Origin: Bacteroidaceae bacterium
Lineage (GTDB): Bacteria > Bacteroidota > Bacteroidia > Bacteroidales > Bacteroidaceae
Direction: 5' to 3'
DNA length: 64,000 nucleotides
NCBI GenBank assembly: GCA_024401095.1
Contig: JAKSLR010000001.1
Coordinates: forward strand, 118,817-182,816
A model generated the notes under the pieces. It saw only the letters and a list, made by a program, of their open reading frames with translations. It was not told the origin of the DNA and searched no databases. A program made the position numbers and the translations under genes. Numbering within the stretch: the stretch's first letter is position 1; every line of letters starts with the position of its first letter. Positions 54,054-62,008 of the stretch are shown piece by piece.

Positions 54054-54590
54054 ATGAGCAAATATTCTGGCACCCAGACTGAGAAGAATCTGGAAGCAGC
54101 TTTCGCTGGTGAGTCACAGGCTCGCAACAAGTATACCTACTTTGCATCTAAGGCAAAGAAGGAAGGTTTTGAGCAGATCGCAGAGATTTTCCTGAAGACT
54201 GCAGACAACGAGAAGGAGCATGCCAAGATGTGGTTCAAGGAACTGCAGGGCATCGGTTCTACTACCGAGAACCTGGCAGCTGCAGCTGCTGGTGAGAACT
54301 TCGAGTGGACCGACATGTACGAGGGTTTCGCTAAGACTGCCGAGGAAGAAGGCTTTGAGGCATTGGCCAAGAAGTTCCGCCTGGTAGCAGCTATCGAGAA
54401 GCGTCATGAGGAGCGTTACCGTGCTCTCCTGAAGAACATCGAGATGCAGGAAGTATTTGCAAAGAGCGAAGTTAAGGTATGGGAATGCCGCAACTGCGGT
54501 CACATCGTAGTGGGCGAAGCTGCTCCAGAAGAGTGCCCAACTTGCGCACACCCACAGTCATACTTCGAAATTCACGTTGACAATTTTTAA
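54054..54590 (+). CDS. Rubrerythrin
   Basis: The 178-residue protein detoxifies hydrogen peroxide in anaerobes. The N-terminal ferritin-like diiron domain shows paired helices with [38 protein letters not shown] and [11 protein letters not shown]. The C-terminal rubredoxin-like [Fe(SCys)4] site is [30 protein letters not shown]. It is a single-gene unit with its own promoter and a terminator hairpin after the stop. Confidence 0.96.
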   Translation: MSKYSGTQTEKNLEAAFAGESQARNKYTYFASKAKKEGFEQIAEIFLKTADNEKEHAKMWFKELQGIGSTTENLAAAAAGENFEWTDMYEGFAKTAEEEGFEALAKKFRLVAAIEKRHEERYRALLKNIEMQEVFAKSEVKVWECRNCGHIVVGEAAPEECPTCAHPQSYFEIHVDNF

Positions 54591-54616
54591 TAGTTGACAG
54601 TTTTTAGTACATCTTG

Positions 54617-54652
54617 AAATCCCAGTCCATCTCCGGTGGATTGGGATTTTTC
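54617..54652 (+). terminator. Terminator after rubrerythrin
   Basis: AAATCCCAGTCCA and TGGATTGGGATTT pair over 13 positions (one G-T) with a 7-nt loop, followed by TTTTTCC. Confidence 0.85.
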
Positions 54653-54690
54653 CGGATAAAATAATTCTTGACACAAACATACAATTTATA

Positions 54691-56385
54691 ATGAAAATGA
54701 GATTTATTGGGGCAGCATTTTGTCTGCTCGCAGCCTGGCTCCCTGCCCTGGCATGTACCAACATGATTGTAGGTAAGAAAGCATCGCTCGACGGTTCTGT
54801 CATGGTTACCTATAACGATGACGCCGGAAGCAAGTTCGGCCATCTCTGCCACTTCCCTGCCGGCACACACGCTGCCGGAGAAATGAGAAAGATCTACGAC
54901 TGGGAGACCAAGCGTTACCTGGGTGAAATTCCCGAAGCACCTGTCACCTACAATGTAGTAGGAAACATCAATGAGTTCCAGCTCTGCATCTGCGAGACTA
55001 CCTTCGGCGGACGCTGGGAGCTGAACAACCGAAAGGGAATCCTGGACTACGGAAGCCTGATCTACATTGCCCTTCAGCGCTGCAAGACCGCACGCGAAGC
55101 CATCAAGCTGATTACCGACCTTGTAGATGAATACGGCTATGCCAGCAGTGGCGAGAGCTTCAGCATCTGTGACAAGAACGAGGCCTGGATCATGGAGCTT
55201 ATCGGCAAGGGAGAAGGCGTGAAAGGTAGCGTCTGGGTGGCCATCCGCATTCCTGACGACTGCATCAGCGCTCACGCTAACCAGAGCCGCATCACCACTT
55301 TCCCTCAGACCAAGAAACTGGACAAGACCCTGGGCTGCTACAAGCCAAACGACGATGTGATGTACAGTGCCGACGTCATCAAGTTCGCACGGGAGAAGGG
55401 CTATTTCAACGGAAAGGATGAGGAATTCAGCTTCCGCGATGCCTATCACCCACTGAACGCCGGAACAGCCCGCAGCTGCGACGGCCGTGTGTGGAGCATC
55501 TTCAACCGCTTTGACCACGAGGGTATGGAGCAGTACCTGCCTTACATCATGGGCGACATGAAATCTCCATCCATGCCTCTCTACATCAAGCCTACCCACC
55601 TCCTTTCTGTCCGCGACGTGAAGAACGCCATGCGTGACCATTACGAGGATACACCGCTGGACTGCCGTAATGACATCAGCGCCGGTCCTTGGGGAACTCC
55701 TTACCATGCAGGTCTGGGATTCAAGAGCTCCGACGGAAAGGCGTATTTCAGCGAGCGTCCTATCGCTACCCAGCAGACTGCGTTTGCACTGGTGGCACAG
55801 CTGCGCAGCTGGCTGCCCGATGACCTGGGCGGACTCATGTGGTTCGGCGCAGATGACCCAGCCATGATAGCCTATACCCCTGTCTACTGCTGCACCAACC
55901 AAGTGCCTGAGGCTTACACCAAGAAAGTGGGCGATACCAGCCACTTCAGCATGAAGAGCGCTTACTGGCTGAGCAATGTCATCAGCAACATTGTCTACAA
56001 CCGCTGGTCCATTCTCATCGGCGACCTCCAGCTTGCGCAGAAGGAACTGGACGACTATTACGAAGCTGACCAGCAGGAAATAGAGAAGAAAGCCATTGAC
56101 ATGAACCCTAACGAGCGCCGCCTGTGGCTCACCGGCCTGACAGACACTTACTGCCAGAAAATGATGGACCGCTGGACAGAGCTGTTCGGCTACCTCTCTA
56201 TCAAGTACAACGACTTTGCCGTGCGCAAGGAGAAGGCTTATGGCGAGTTTGAGACCATTTCCGATGAGAAATGCCGCACCACCCGCATCAGCTATCCTCA
56301 GTATTTCCTGGATGCTGTAGCTCATGAGACCGGCGACCGCTACGTGCGTAAAGCTGCTACTCACGAATCACAGGGCGACAGATAA
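54691..56385 (+). CDS. C69-family dipeptidase, secreted
   Basis: The 564-residue protein is an Ntn-type dipeptidase. The first 21 residues are a signal-like segment (FCLLAAWLPALA), and cleavage would expose Cys22 (ACTNMIVGKKAS), the N-terminal nucleophile of C69. Further blocks: GSVMVTYNDDAG, GESFSICDKNEAWIMELIGKG, SAHANQSRI, ARSCDGRVWSIFNRFD. Maturation by signal cleavage is common for Bacteroidota members (family knowledge). No TAnnTTTG element is evident in the 100 bp upstream. A 586-codon open frame antisense to it is a codon-bias shadow. Confidence 0.9.
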   Translation: MKMRFIGAAFCLLAAWLPALACTNMIVGKKASLDGSVMVTYNDDAGSKFGHLCHFPAGTHAAGEMRKIYDWETKRYLGEIPEAPVTYNVVGNINEFQLCICETTFGGRWELNNRKGILDYGSLIYIALQRCKTAREAIKLITDLVDEYGYASSGESFSICDKNEAWIMELIGKGEGVKGSVWVAIRIPDDCISAHANQSRITTFPQTKKLDKTLGCYKPNDDVMYSADVIKFAREKGYFNGKDEEFSFRDAYHPLNAGTARSCDGRVWSIFNRFDHEGMEQYLPYIMGDMKSPSMPLYIKPTHLLSVRDVKNAMRDHYEDTPLDCRNDISAGPWGTPYHAGLGFKSSDGKAYFSERPIATQQTAFALVAQLRSWLPDDLGGLMWFGADDPAMIAYTPVYCCTNQVPEAYTKKVGDTSHFSMKSAYWLSNVISNIVYNRWSILIGDLQLAQKELDDYYEADQQEIEKKAIDMNPNERRLWLTGLTDTYCQKMMDRWTELFGYLSIKYNDFAVRKEKAYGEFETISDEKCRTTRISYPQYFLDAVAHETGDRYVRKAATHESQGDR

Positions 56386-56405
56386 ACCCTCCCGGTTCCG
56401 GAAGA

Positions 56406-56442
56406 AATACCCACCTTAGAACAACTAGGGTGGGTATTTTTT
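56406..56442. terminator. Bidirectional terminator between C69 dipeptidase and the ATP-grasp operon
   Basis: AATACCCACCT and AGGGTGGGTATT pair around a 10-nt loop, followed by TTTTTTTA on the plus strand. It lies directly against the TAA of the convergent gene. Confidence 0.85.
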
Positions 56443-57374
56443 TATTCGGCGTAGATCTTGAACAGCGGCGTGTTCTGCAGGCAGAGCGCCTTGTTGTGCG
56501 AGAAGAAGATCACCCCGTCTACCGGGCTGATGATCTCACTCTTCACATGCCCCTCGTAAGGATCTATGATGCGCGCCAGCACATCGCCTTTCTGAACTAT
56601 ATCACCGGCATTGCGTACACGCTTGAAGATTCCGGCCGTAGGCGTTACGGCAGAAACCAGTTCCTCCTCATCTACCACGATGGAATTATAGTCGGCTATC
56701 GGCCTCTTTGGCTGGTTCACCAGTCCCAGACGCTGCATGAAATGCAGCACGGTCTTTATGGCACTGGCCGCCTCCGGACTGGAAATCTCATCGTTCTGTC
56801 CGCTGTAGAGGCTGTAGGCCTTGCACTCCCAGATCTGCCAGTTGTAGTTCAGCAGCGTGGTGTCAAAAGGCTTAGGCTTGCGCAGTGACACGTACGGCAT
56901 ACCGAAAAGCTTGGCGGTCTCTATGTCTTCATAACCCGTCTTCTGGATACGGATGTGCGGAATGAAATTACCCGGCACATAGAAGCTGGCCAGCTGAATG
57001 CCATACTTGAAATCCTTGATTGCCTCGAAAAGACCTGCCGCTATGCGCTGTGTGGTCTCACCCAGGTTATATCCCGGAAACATGCGGTTAATGTCTGTAT
57101 TGTCCATGGCCCAGAAGCGCTTCCCTATGTTCATGGAGAACGGGTTGGCCGACGGGATGATGAGAATCTGATGATCCAGTGCCAGCTTTCCCTGGTTCTC
57201 CAGGTCGGAAAGCTCACGCACCAGCTGGGAGCAGATGTACTGCTGCTGGATCTCATCTCCACGCATGGCCCCTACGATGGCCAATGTCTGCTCGCCCTCG
57301 CCGAAACGGTAGCCCCTGATGCGGAACGTGTCGCGGTAAGGCGATTCCATACTGAATAATATCTCTCTTTTCAT
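56442..57374 (-). CDS. AstE/AspA-like protein lacking zinc-binding histidines
   Basis: The 310-residue protein is a paralogue of the preceding gene and of the succinylglutamate desuccinylase/aspartoacylase (M14-like) family. The fold blocks align without gaps, but where the paralogue has GTHGDE this has AMRGDE (His to Arg38), and where it has DIHSS this has QLASF (His to Ala129). The Glu of GDE and the DINRMFPG substrate-binding block remain, as does the C-terminal hybrid beta domain (GDIVQKGDVLARIIDP...SPVDGVIFF). It should not bind zinc in the usual way and may be a regulatory or structural partner. It overlaps the previous gene by 4 nt (ATGA) and is last in the operon. Confidence 0.85.
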   Translation of the reverse strand: MKREILFSMESPYRDTFRIRGYRFGEGEQTLAIVGAMRGDEIQQQYICSQLVRELSDLENQGKLALDHQILIIPSANPFSMNIGKRFWAMDNTDINRMFPGYNLGETTQRIAAGLFEAIKDFKYGIQLASFYVPGNFIPHIRIQKTGYEDIETAKLFGMPYVSLRKPKPFDTTLLNYNWQIWECKAYSLYSGQNDEISSPEAASAIKTVLHFMQRLGLVNQPKRPIADYNSIVVDEEELVSAVTPTAGIFKRVRNAGDIVQKGDVLARIIDPYEGHVKSEIISPVDGVIFFSHNKALCLQNTPLFKIYAE

Positions 57375-58300
57375 GGTTTCTTCTGTATTCTTGCCAGCAG
57401 GCTTCCCTCATAGCACACCGGATAGGCGCGTATGGTAAAGAGGAAACCGCGTGCAGGTGCCAGTACATGTTCTATGACTTCTCCGGTCAGCGGACTGATA
57501 ATCTGTCCTATCTCCTGTCCTTCTTCCACAATGCTGGAGTTATGGGTCTCTGTAGAGAAGATGCCGCTGTGGCTGGCGTTCACGAATGCCACCTCATCGC
57601 CCTGCGAGAGGATAGGATGCTCGTTCACCAGTCCTTCTGGCTTTTCCTTCCACATGCCCATCTCGTACATCAGGTTCAGCAGGCCCTTCACCGTGTTGTA
57701 GCCGTAATAGTGGTTGATGCGCATGCCCACACCCAGCTCTATCACCAGGCAAGGCGTGCCCACGCTGTTCAAGCTGTGTGCCAGGGTAGACTCCAGCACG
57801 GTGGCAGCCTCGTGTACCCAGATGAACTCCAGGTTCAGGTGGCGGGCAAAAGGCACCAGCGTATCGGCAGTGCTCACGTTGATGCGTACCTGAGGCACTT
57901 CACGCAGGAAGATGTTGCTGGAGTGAATGTCTATCACCATGTCGGCTCCCTTCAGGTCTTCCACTATGGCGTATGCCGTCTGCTCGGCCATGGAACCTTC
58001 GGGATTGCCCGGGAAGATGCGGTTCATGTCCAGGTCAAAGTTCGGAATGCCGCGGGTAATGGAATCTATGCCCAGCGGGTTCAGCGCCGGATAGACCTCT
58101 ACGGTGCCATCCAACAGCTGCAGGTTCTCTTGAATCTGGCGCTGCAATTCAAAGCAGATGAACTGCCCTTCCAGTTCGTCACCGTGTGTACCGGAGACGA
58201 TGCAGATGCGTTTTTTCCCCGTTCCGTGACTGGTCACGTTCTTCTTCACCGTGAACCGCTCGTCAATGGGAAGCGAGGTAGATACTATTGTCTTGATCAT
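57371..58300 (-). CDS. AstE/AspA (succinylglutamate desuccinylase/aspartoacylase) family metallohydrolase
   Basis: The 309-residue protein keeps the zinc ligands of the family: H39 and E42 in SGTHGDELEG and H126 in VIDIHSSN. It also has the DMNRIFPGNP binding block and a candidate catalytic Glu in CLVIELGVGM. The C-terminal hybrid domain is GQEIGQIISPLTGEVIEHVLAPARG. Relatives remove acyl or aminoacyl groups, acting as carboxypeptidase-like deacylases. It overlaps the transglutaminase gene by 4 nt upstream and its degenerate paralogue by 4 nt downstream. Its place in an ATP-grasp operon suggests it trims or releases a peptide-like product (inference). Confidence 0.9.
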   Translation of the reverse strand: MIKTIVSTSLPIDERFTVKKNVTSHGTGKKRICIVSGTHGDELEGQFICFELQRQIQENLQLLDGTVEVYPALNPLGIDSITRGIPNFDLDMNRIFPGNPEGSMAEQTAYAIVEDLKGADMVIDIHSSNIFLREVPQVRINVSTADTLVPFARHLNLEFIWVHEAATVLESTLAHSLNSVGTPCLVIELGVGMRINHYYGYNTVKGLLNLMYEMGMWKEKPEGLVNEHPILSQGDEVAFVNASHSGIFSTETHNSSIVEEGQEIGQIISPLTGEVIEHVLAPARGFLFTIRAYPVCYEGSLLARIQKKP

Positions 58301-59070
58301 ATTTCAGTTACAATGACACGGACCAGATTTTCCTCCTGCGTGTATCCGCGGTAGAGACCACGGTTCACCGGGCAGTCGTTCACGTCTCGTCCGTGTGCCA
58401 GTTTAATATATCCGGTAGTAATGAGCGTATCGTGAGTAGGATCCACGCCATGCCAGCAGCGGTCCTCTCCGTACACCTCCACCCAGGCATGAGTAGAGCC
58501 CTCTCCCTCTATCAGTCCGCACACGTAGCGTGCAGTAAGCCCACGTGCGCGGCACAGGGCCAGCAAGATGTGCGCATAGTCCTGGCAAACCCCTTTCTTC
58601 TGCCCGAAGGCCTGGGCTGCACTGGTGGCATTCTGCGTACTCAGAGGCACATACTTCATGCGTCGGTACAGGCGGTGGCTCAGGGTGAGTGCCTGTTCCA
58701 GCGCACTGCCTTTCTGCTTCATGCGGCTCAGCCACTTGTGCATGTCCTCACTCATCTGTGTGAGGGTGGTCGGTGCCTTGTAAGGTGCCACACTGCCCTC
58801 ATCGGGTATGCAATATTCATCGGCCAGTTCCACAATTCCGCTGCTCACATAGGTAAATCCCGTGTGGGGTTCCATCACGGTTCCGTAGCGGATCTTGTTT
58901 CCCAGGCCGTCGGTTCCTGTGCCTTCCCTGCCCCCCGGTTCCAGAAACACGCTCTGCTGCACCAGTCGCTGGCAACTGTTCTCCTGGGGGTCTATCCTCA
59001 GCAGGTAAGTGTGCCAGATAACGGGTTTCGCAAACCTTGTAATGCTCTGATAGCTATACAGGTATTTCAT
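58297..59070 (-). CDS. Transglutaminase-like cysteine protease-fold protein
   Basis: The 257-residue protein has an N-terminal beta-rich domain (residues 1-110) typical of bacterial transglutaminase-like proteins linked to ATP-grasp operons, and a catalytic domain. The triad is visible: C162 in QKKGVCQDYAH, H194 in GSTHAWVEVY, D210 in WHGVDPTHD. Such proteins act as peptidases or amidases more often than as crosslinkers. The final YRGYTQEENLVRVIVTEI matches the family C-terminus. It starts 3 nt after the alpha-E gene and overlaps the next gene by 4 nt. Confidence 0.93.
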   Translation of the reverse strand: MKYLYSYQSITRFAKPVIWHTYLLRIDPQENSCQRLVQQSVFLEPGGREGTGTDGLGNKIRYGTVMEPHTGFTYVSSGIVELADEYCIPDEGSVAPYKAPTTLTQMSEDMHKWLSRMKQKGSALEQALTLSHRLYRRMKYVPLSTQNATSAAQAFGQKKGVCQDYAHILLALCRARGLTARYVCGLIEGEGSTHAWVEVYGEDRCWHGVDPTHDTLITTGYIKLAHGRDVNDCPVNRGLYRGYTQEENLVRVIVTEI

Positions 59071-59073
59071 GTC

Positions 59074-59772
59074 TTAAACCAGTACCAGATGATTCAGGTA
59101 CTTCAGGATCTTGGCCTTGTACTCTGGATCATCGGTCTTATAGACATTGCTTTCTATCAGCCAGTCCAGGTTACCCATCAGGGTCTTGTCGAAGGCGCCT
59201 TCTTCCATCTTGCTGCACTGCAGCAGGGAGTCAAAGGCCTCACGCACGCGGAAATAAGGGTACTCAAAGCGGATGAGGATATCCAGCAGCTCCACGTATC
59301 GGCCTATCTTCAGGAGGTTCTTCACACGCTCGTCGAAGATGCGCTCGTCAATGCTTCCCCAGAAGGCCAGCAGCCAGTCGGTAATGCTCTGCAGGTTGGT
59401 AATGTTATAGTCCTTGTCCTTGGATTCCTGGGTAATCTTCACCAGCGACATCTGGATATAGCTCATGGTCTCGCTCTTGATTTCCTCACGCAGCACGATG
59501 GCGTTGTCGTTGGCATAGGTCAGTCCGGAGATGATGGAAACCGGGTTTTTCTCGTCGTAGAGATAGCCCAGGCGGAAGCTTTCCTCGTCCTCGTAAGGGT
59601 TCATGATTTCCAGCTTCTCGTAGTATTCCTTGTATTCTTCGGGTTCTCCATCTATCATCTTGTCGTAGTAGCGACGGAGCAGGTGCAGCTCCAGATAGAC
59701 TCTCTCTGTATATCGGCCCAACCAGTACAGGCGGTTGGCCTTTGTTGCTGAAATAGTACTGTGCATTGTCAT
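59074..59772 (-). CDS. Alpha-E domain protein
   Basis: The 232-residue all-helical protein begins with the alpha-E signature (ATKANRLYWLGRYTERVYLELHLLRRYYD, about 9-37), followed by conserved acidic helices (NDNAIVLREEIKSETMSYIQMS). Alpha-E proteins nearly always accompany circularly permuted ATP-grasp proteins and transglutaminase-like proteins; their biochemical role is unknown. At 232 residues it is clearly shorter than the roughly 300 residues I expect, but no frameshift or upstream extension is seen. It lies 4 nt after the ATP-grasp gene and 3 nt before the transglutaminase gene. Confidence 0.88.
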   Translation of the reverse strand: MTMHSTISATKANRLYWLGRYTERVYLELHLLRRYYDKMIDGEPEEYKEYYEKLEIMNPYEDEESFRLGYLYDEKNPVSIISGLTYANDNAIVLREEIKSETMSYIQMSLVKITQESKDKDYNITNLQSITDWLLAFWGSIDERIFDERVKNLLKIGRYVELLDILIRFEYPYFRVREAFDSLLQCSKMEEGAFDKTLMGNLDWLIESNVYKTDDPEYKAKILKYLNHLVLV

Positions 59773-59776
59773 AAGT

Positions 59777-61099
59777 TTATTCCTCCATAATCCATGTATC
59801 CTTGAAACCGCCGCCCTGTGAAGAGTTCACCACAAAACTGTTCGGATTTCTTGAAAAGCGTGTCAGTCCGCTCTTCCACACCACGGTTTTCTTGCCGCTG
59901 CTCACCACATAGACACGCAGGTCGGCCTTGCGCTCCACACGCTCCTCGCCTTCCAGAATCTCCAGGTCCTTGAAGTCGATGACTTCCTGTGCAATCCATC
60001 GGCGAGGTTCCTTGATGATGAGGTTCTTCAGTTCCTCCAGTTTCTCTGGGGTAAGGTCACGCCCGAACACCACGCCATAGCCGCCAGCCTCGCTCACGTC
60101 CTTGATGACCAGCTTCTGGATGTTGGTCAGGATGTAATCGTAATCTTCTTGATAATAAGGAAGGTAGGTTGGTGCATTGTGCAGGATAGGTTCCTCGTTC
60201 AGGTAATACTTCACCATCTTTGGCACAAAGTAGTAGATACCCTTGTCGTCGGCCACGCCGTTTCCCCAGGAGTTTATCACGGCTACATTGCCCTTCTTGT
60301 AGGCCTGGAACAGGTTTGGCACACCCAGCAGGGAGCTAGGTTCAAAGACCATAGGGTCCATGTATTCGTCGCTCACGCGGCGGTAGATGGCACCCACCCG
60401 CTGCTTCTCGTTGTACATGCCCATGAAGTAGCACACGTCGTCTTCCACCACCAGGTCACCCGGAAAGGCCAGTGTAGCACCGGTCTTCTCGGCCAGGTAA
60501 GAGTGTTCGAAGAAAGCGGAATTGTAGCGTCCTGGGGTAAGGATTACATTGATGCCTCTCCCCTGATTCATCTCGTCCATCATTTCGGCCAGAATCTCGC
60601 TGTAGTTGCGGTTGTCTGCAATGTGGTTCTCCACAAAGGTTTCCGGTGCCACCTTTCGGCAGATGTTTCGGGCAATCATCGGATACGATGCTCCCGATGG
60701 AATGCGCAGGTTATCCTCCAGGATGAACCAGCGGCCGTCTTTTCCTTCCACCAGGTCTATGCCGGAGATGTGTGAATACACGTTCAGGGTAGGCGTAATG
60801 CCTTCACACTCGGGCATGTATCCCTTGGAAGAATAGACAAACTCTTCGGGCACCACGCCATCCTTGATAATGTTCTTCTCATGATAGATGTCGTACAGGA
60901 AGGCATTCAGGGCATCCACGCGCTGGATGAGTCCTTTTTCCAGTTCGTCCCAGTCTTTCTTGGAGATGACTCGTGGAATAGAGTCAAAAGGGAAGAGCTG
61001 CTCGTTGAATACTCCATTCTTGTACACACCAAAACGGACACCGAATCTTTCCATCCATTTGTTCACGGTATCCCTACTCTCGATTAGTTTACTGCTCAT
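59777..61099 (-). CDS. Circularly permuted type 2 ATP-grasp protein
   Basis: The 440-residue protein is the predicted amide-bond-forming enzyme of the operon. Diagnostic stretches: FILEDNLRIPSGASYPMIARN (about 125-145), NVILTPGRYNSAFFEHSYLAEKTG, VINSWGNGVADDKGIYYFVPKM, and the glycine-rich KDVSEAGGYGVVFGRDLT preceding RRWIAQEVIDFKDLE. These families ligate amino acids or peptides using ATP (established for ATP-grasps generally; the specific substrate here is unknown). It is the first gene of the five-gene unit, with a TAATTTTG element at 61140-61147 (minus). Length is normal to slightly short. Confidence 0.93.
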   Translation of the reverse strand: MSSKLIESRDTVNKWMERFGVRFGVYKNGVFNEQLFPFDSIPRVISKKDWDELEKGLIQRVDALNAFLYDIYHEKNIIKDGVVPEEFVYSSKGYMPECEGITPTLNVYSHISGIDLVEGKDGRWFILEDNLRIPSGASYPMIARNICRKVAPETFVENHIADNRNYSEILAEMMDEMNQGRGINVILTPGRYNSAFFEHSYLAEKTGATLAFPGDLVVEDDVCYFMGMYNEKQRVGAIYRRVSDEYMDPMVFEPSSLLGVPNLFQAYKKGNVAVINSWGNGVADDKGIYYFVPKMVKYYLNEEPILHNAPTYLPYYQEDYDYILTNIQKLVIKDVSEAGGYGVVFGRDLTPEKLEELKNLIIKEPRRWIAQEVIDFKDLEILEGEERVERKADLRVYVVSSGKKTVVWKSGLTRFSRNPNSFVVNSSQGGGFKDTWIMEE

Positions 61100-61139
61100 A
61101 CAATACCTATTATTGAAACTTTTATCTCGTTTTGCGATG

Positions 61140-61147
61140 CAAAATTA
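61140..61147 (-). promoter_or_regulatory. -7 element of the ATP-grasp operon
   Basis: The minus strand reads TAATTTTG, exact TAnnTTTG, 40 nt before ATG 61099. Confidence 0.6.
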
Positions 61148-61343
61148 AACAAAAAGATAATATAACGATAATTTTTATAGAATATTGTTGCTTAATATTT
61201 GTAAAAAGTATCTATCTGTTTGCTATTACCCTATTATTTCAGACGTTTTGGCACCACTGGAAACCTCGGCATGATCATAAGTTTAAGAGTTAAGAGTTAG
61301 TTAGATGGCCCTGCAGTGGCCTGTTATCCTGTTGTATACACTG

Positions 61344-61351
61344 CAAAGATA
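61344..61351 (-). promoter_or_regulatory. Second, distal -7 element facing the ATP-grasp operon
   Basis: The minus strand reads TATCTTTGCA, the best-scoring variant in this window, 245 nt before the operon. Between it and the proximal element is a 14-codon frame (MIMPRFPVVPKRLK). It may drive a long-leader transcript or an unannotated small RNA. Confidence 0.4.
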
Positions 61352-61592
61352 CTACACAAAGGAGCCTTTTGCAAAAAAAGAAGCGGGAACTTGTGAAAAG
61401 GAGCAAAAAAACGCAAGAAATAGGCTTGTATTTTGCTGAATATCTGCAAAATAAAGCAGTGTGCAAATTATACCTCAAAAAGTAAAAAAATGGCATTACT
61501 TATACCCGGAAGGACAGAAAAGTTATGATGGGCACCGCTCATAAGTTATCCTCAGAAGGTCCGGAGCAAGCAGCTCTTTGCTCAGCGTGACG

Positions 61593-61787
61593 TGTGACAG
61601 CGTGACAGTGAAGTTCTGGAACTAAAATACCCCAGGAAATAGTATTATATTTATATATATAAATATAAAATTTCTTTTTGACCCACTAGGGTAACTAATA
61701 ACCCACTGTCACACTGTCACAGTGTAACAAAACATCGTTTTTAATTTGATTTCATTATTTCTGTTACAGCGTGACAGTGTGACAGTG
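61593..61787. repeat. GTGACAG repeat family with a 26-bp inverted pair
   Basis: Three copies: TGTGACAGCGTGACAGTG at 61593-61610; an inverted copy at 61704-61729; and a forward copy at 61762-61787. The last two are inverted relative to each other over 26 positions with two mismatches (core GTGACAGTGTGACAGTG perfect over 17 bp) and a 32-nt spacer. A perfect 24-bp AT-only palindrome lies between copies at 61645-61668. Confidence 0.88.
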
Positions 61788-61916
61788 CATTTCTATATAG
61801 AACTCCAAGGTGGAACCATAAACAGGAATCCTCTGGATTACACCCAGTACAAGAAATTCCTTCAGACCATGAACGTAACCCTGACCAACTACGGCCTTAA
61901 TGAATACGTAAAATAA
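61785..61916 (+). pseudogene. Coding-like remnant
   Basis: A frame without an ATG start reads VHFYIELQGGTINRNPLDYT and then YKKFLQTMNVTLTNYGLNEYVK before TAA. Codon choice (CTG, ACC, GGC) resembles the resident genes, unlike the AT-rich surroundings. The open frame begins only at 61728 and passes through the repeat. It looks like the 3' end of a lost gene; family not recognised. Confidence 0.3.
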
Positions 61917-62008
61917 GCCCAGGCTCTCATATAGTTTAGAATTTTAAAGTTAAATATAGAATCCCCCGCTTCAGCAGACATGAAATGCCTAACACTCTCG
62001 CAAACTTA

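Larger units (their letters stand above)
61148..62008. other. Gene-poor region with repeats
   Basis: No intact gene was found in about 860 bp. A 68-codon minus-strand frame at 61290-61496 lacks coding character. The stretch contains a distal promoter-like element, three copies of a GTGACAG-type repeat, a 24-bp AT palindrome and a short coding-like remnant, each listed separately. Confidence 0.6.

Noticed and set aside
54604..56364. A 586-codon open frame antisense to the C69 dipeptidase gene.
   Set aside because: It is a codon-bias shadow: the sense gene has signal peptide, nucleophile Cys and family motifs, whereas the antisense translation shows no domain and overlaps the whole gene and the terminator.
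58393..59751. A 452-codon plus-strand frame across the transglutaminase and alpha-E genes.
   Set aside because: It spans two well-supported genes on the opposite strand, shows no motif, and has no promoter.
61290..61496. A 68-codon minus-strand frame in the gene-poor region.
   Set aside because: Phe/Leu/Cys-rich translation of AT-rich DNA with no coding signature, overlapping a promoter-like element.
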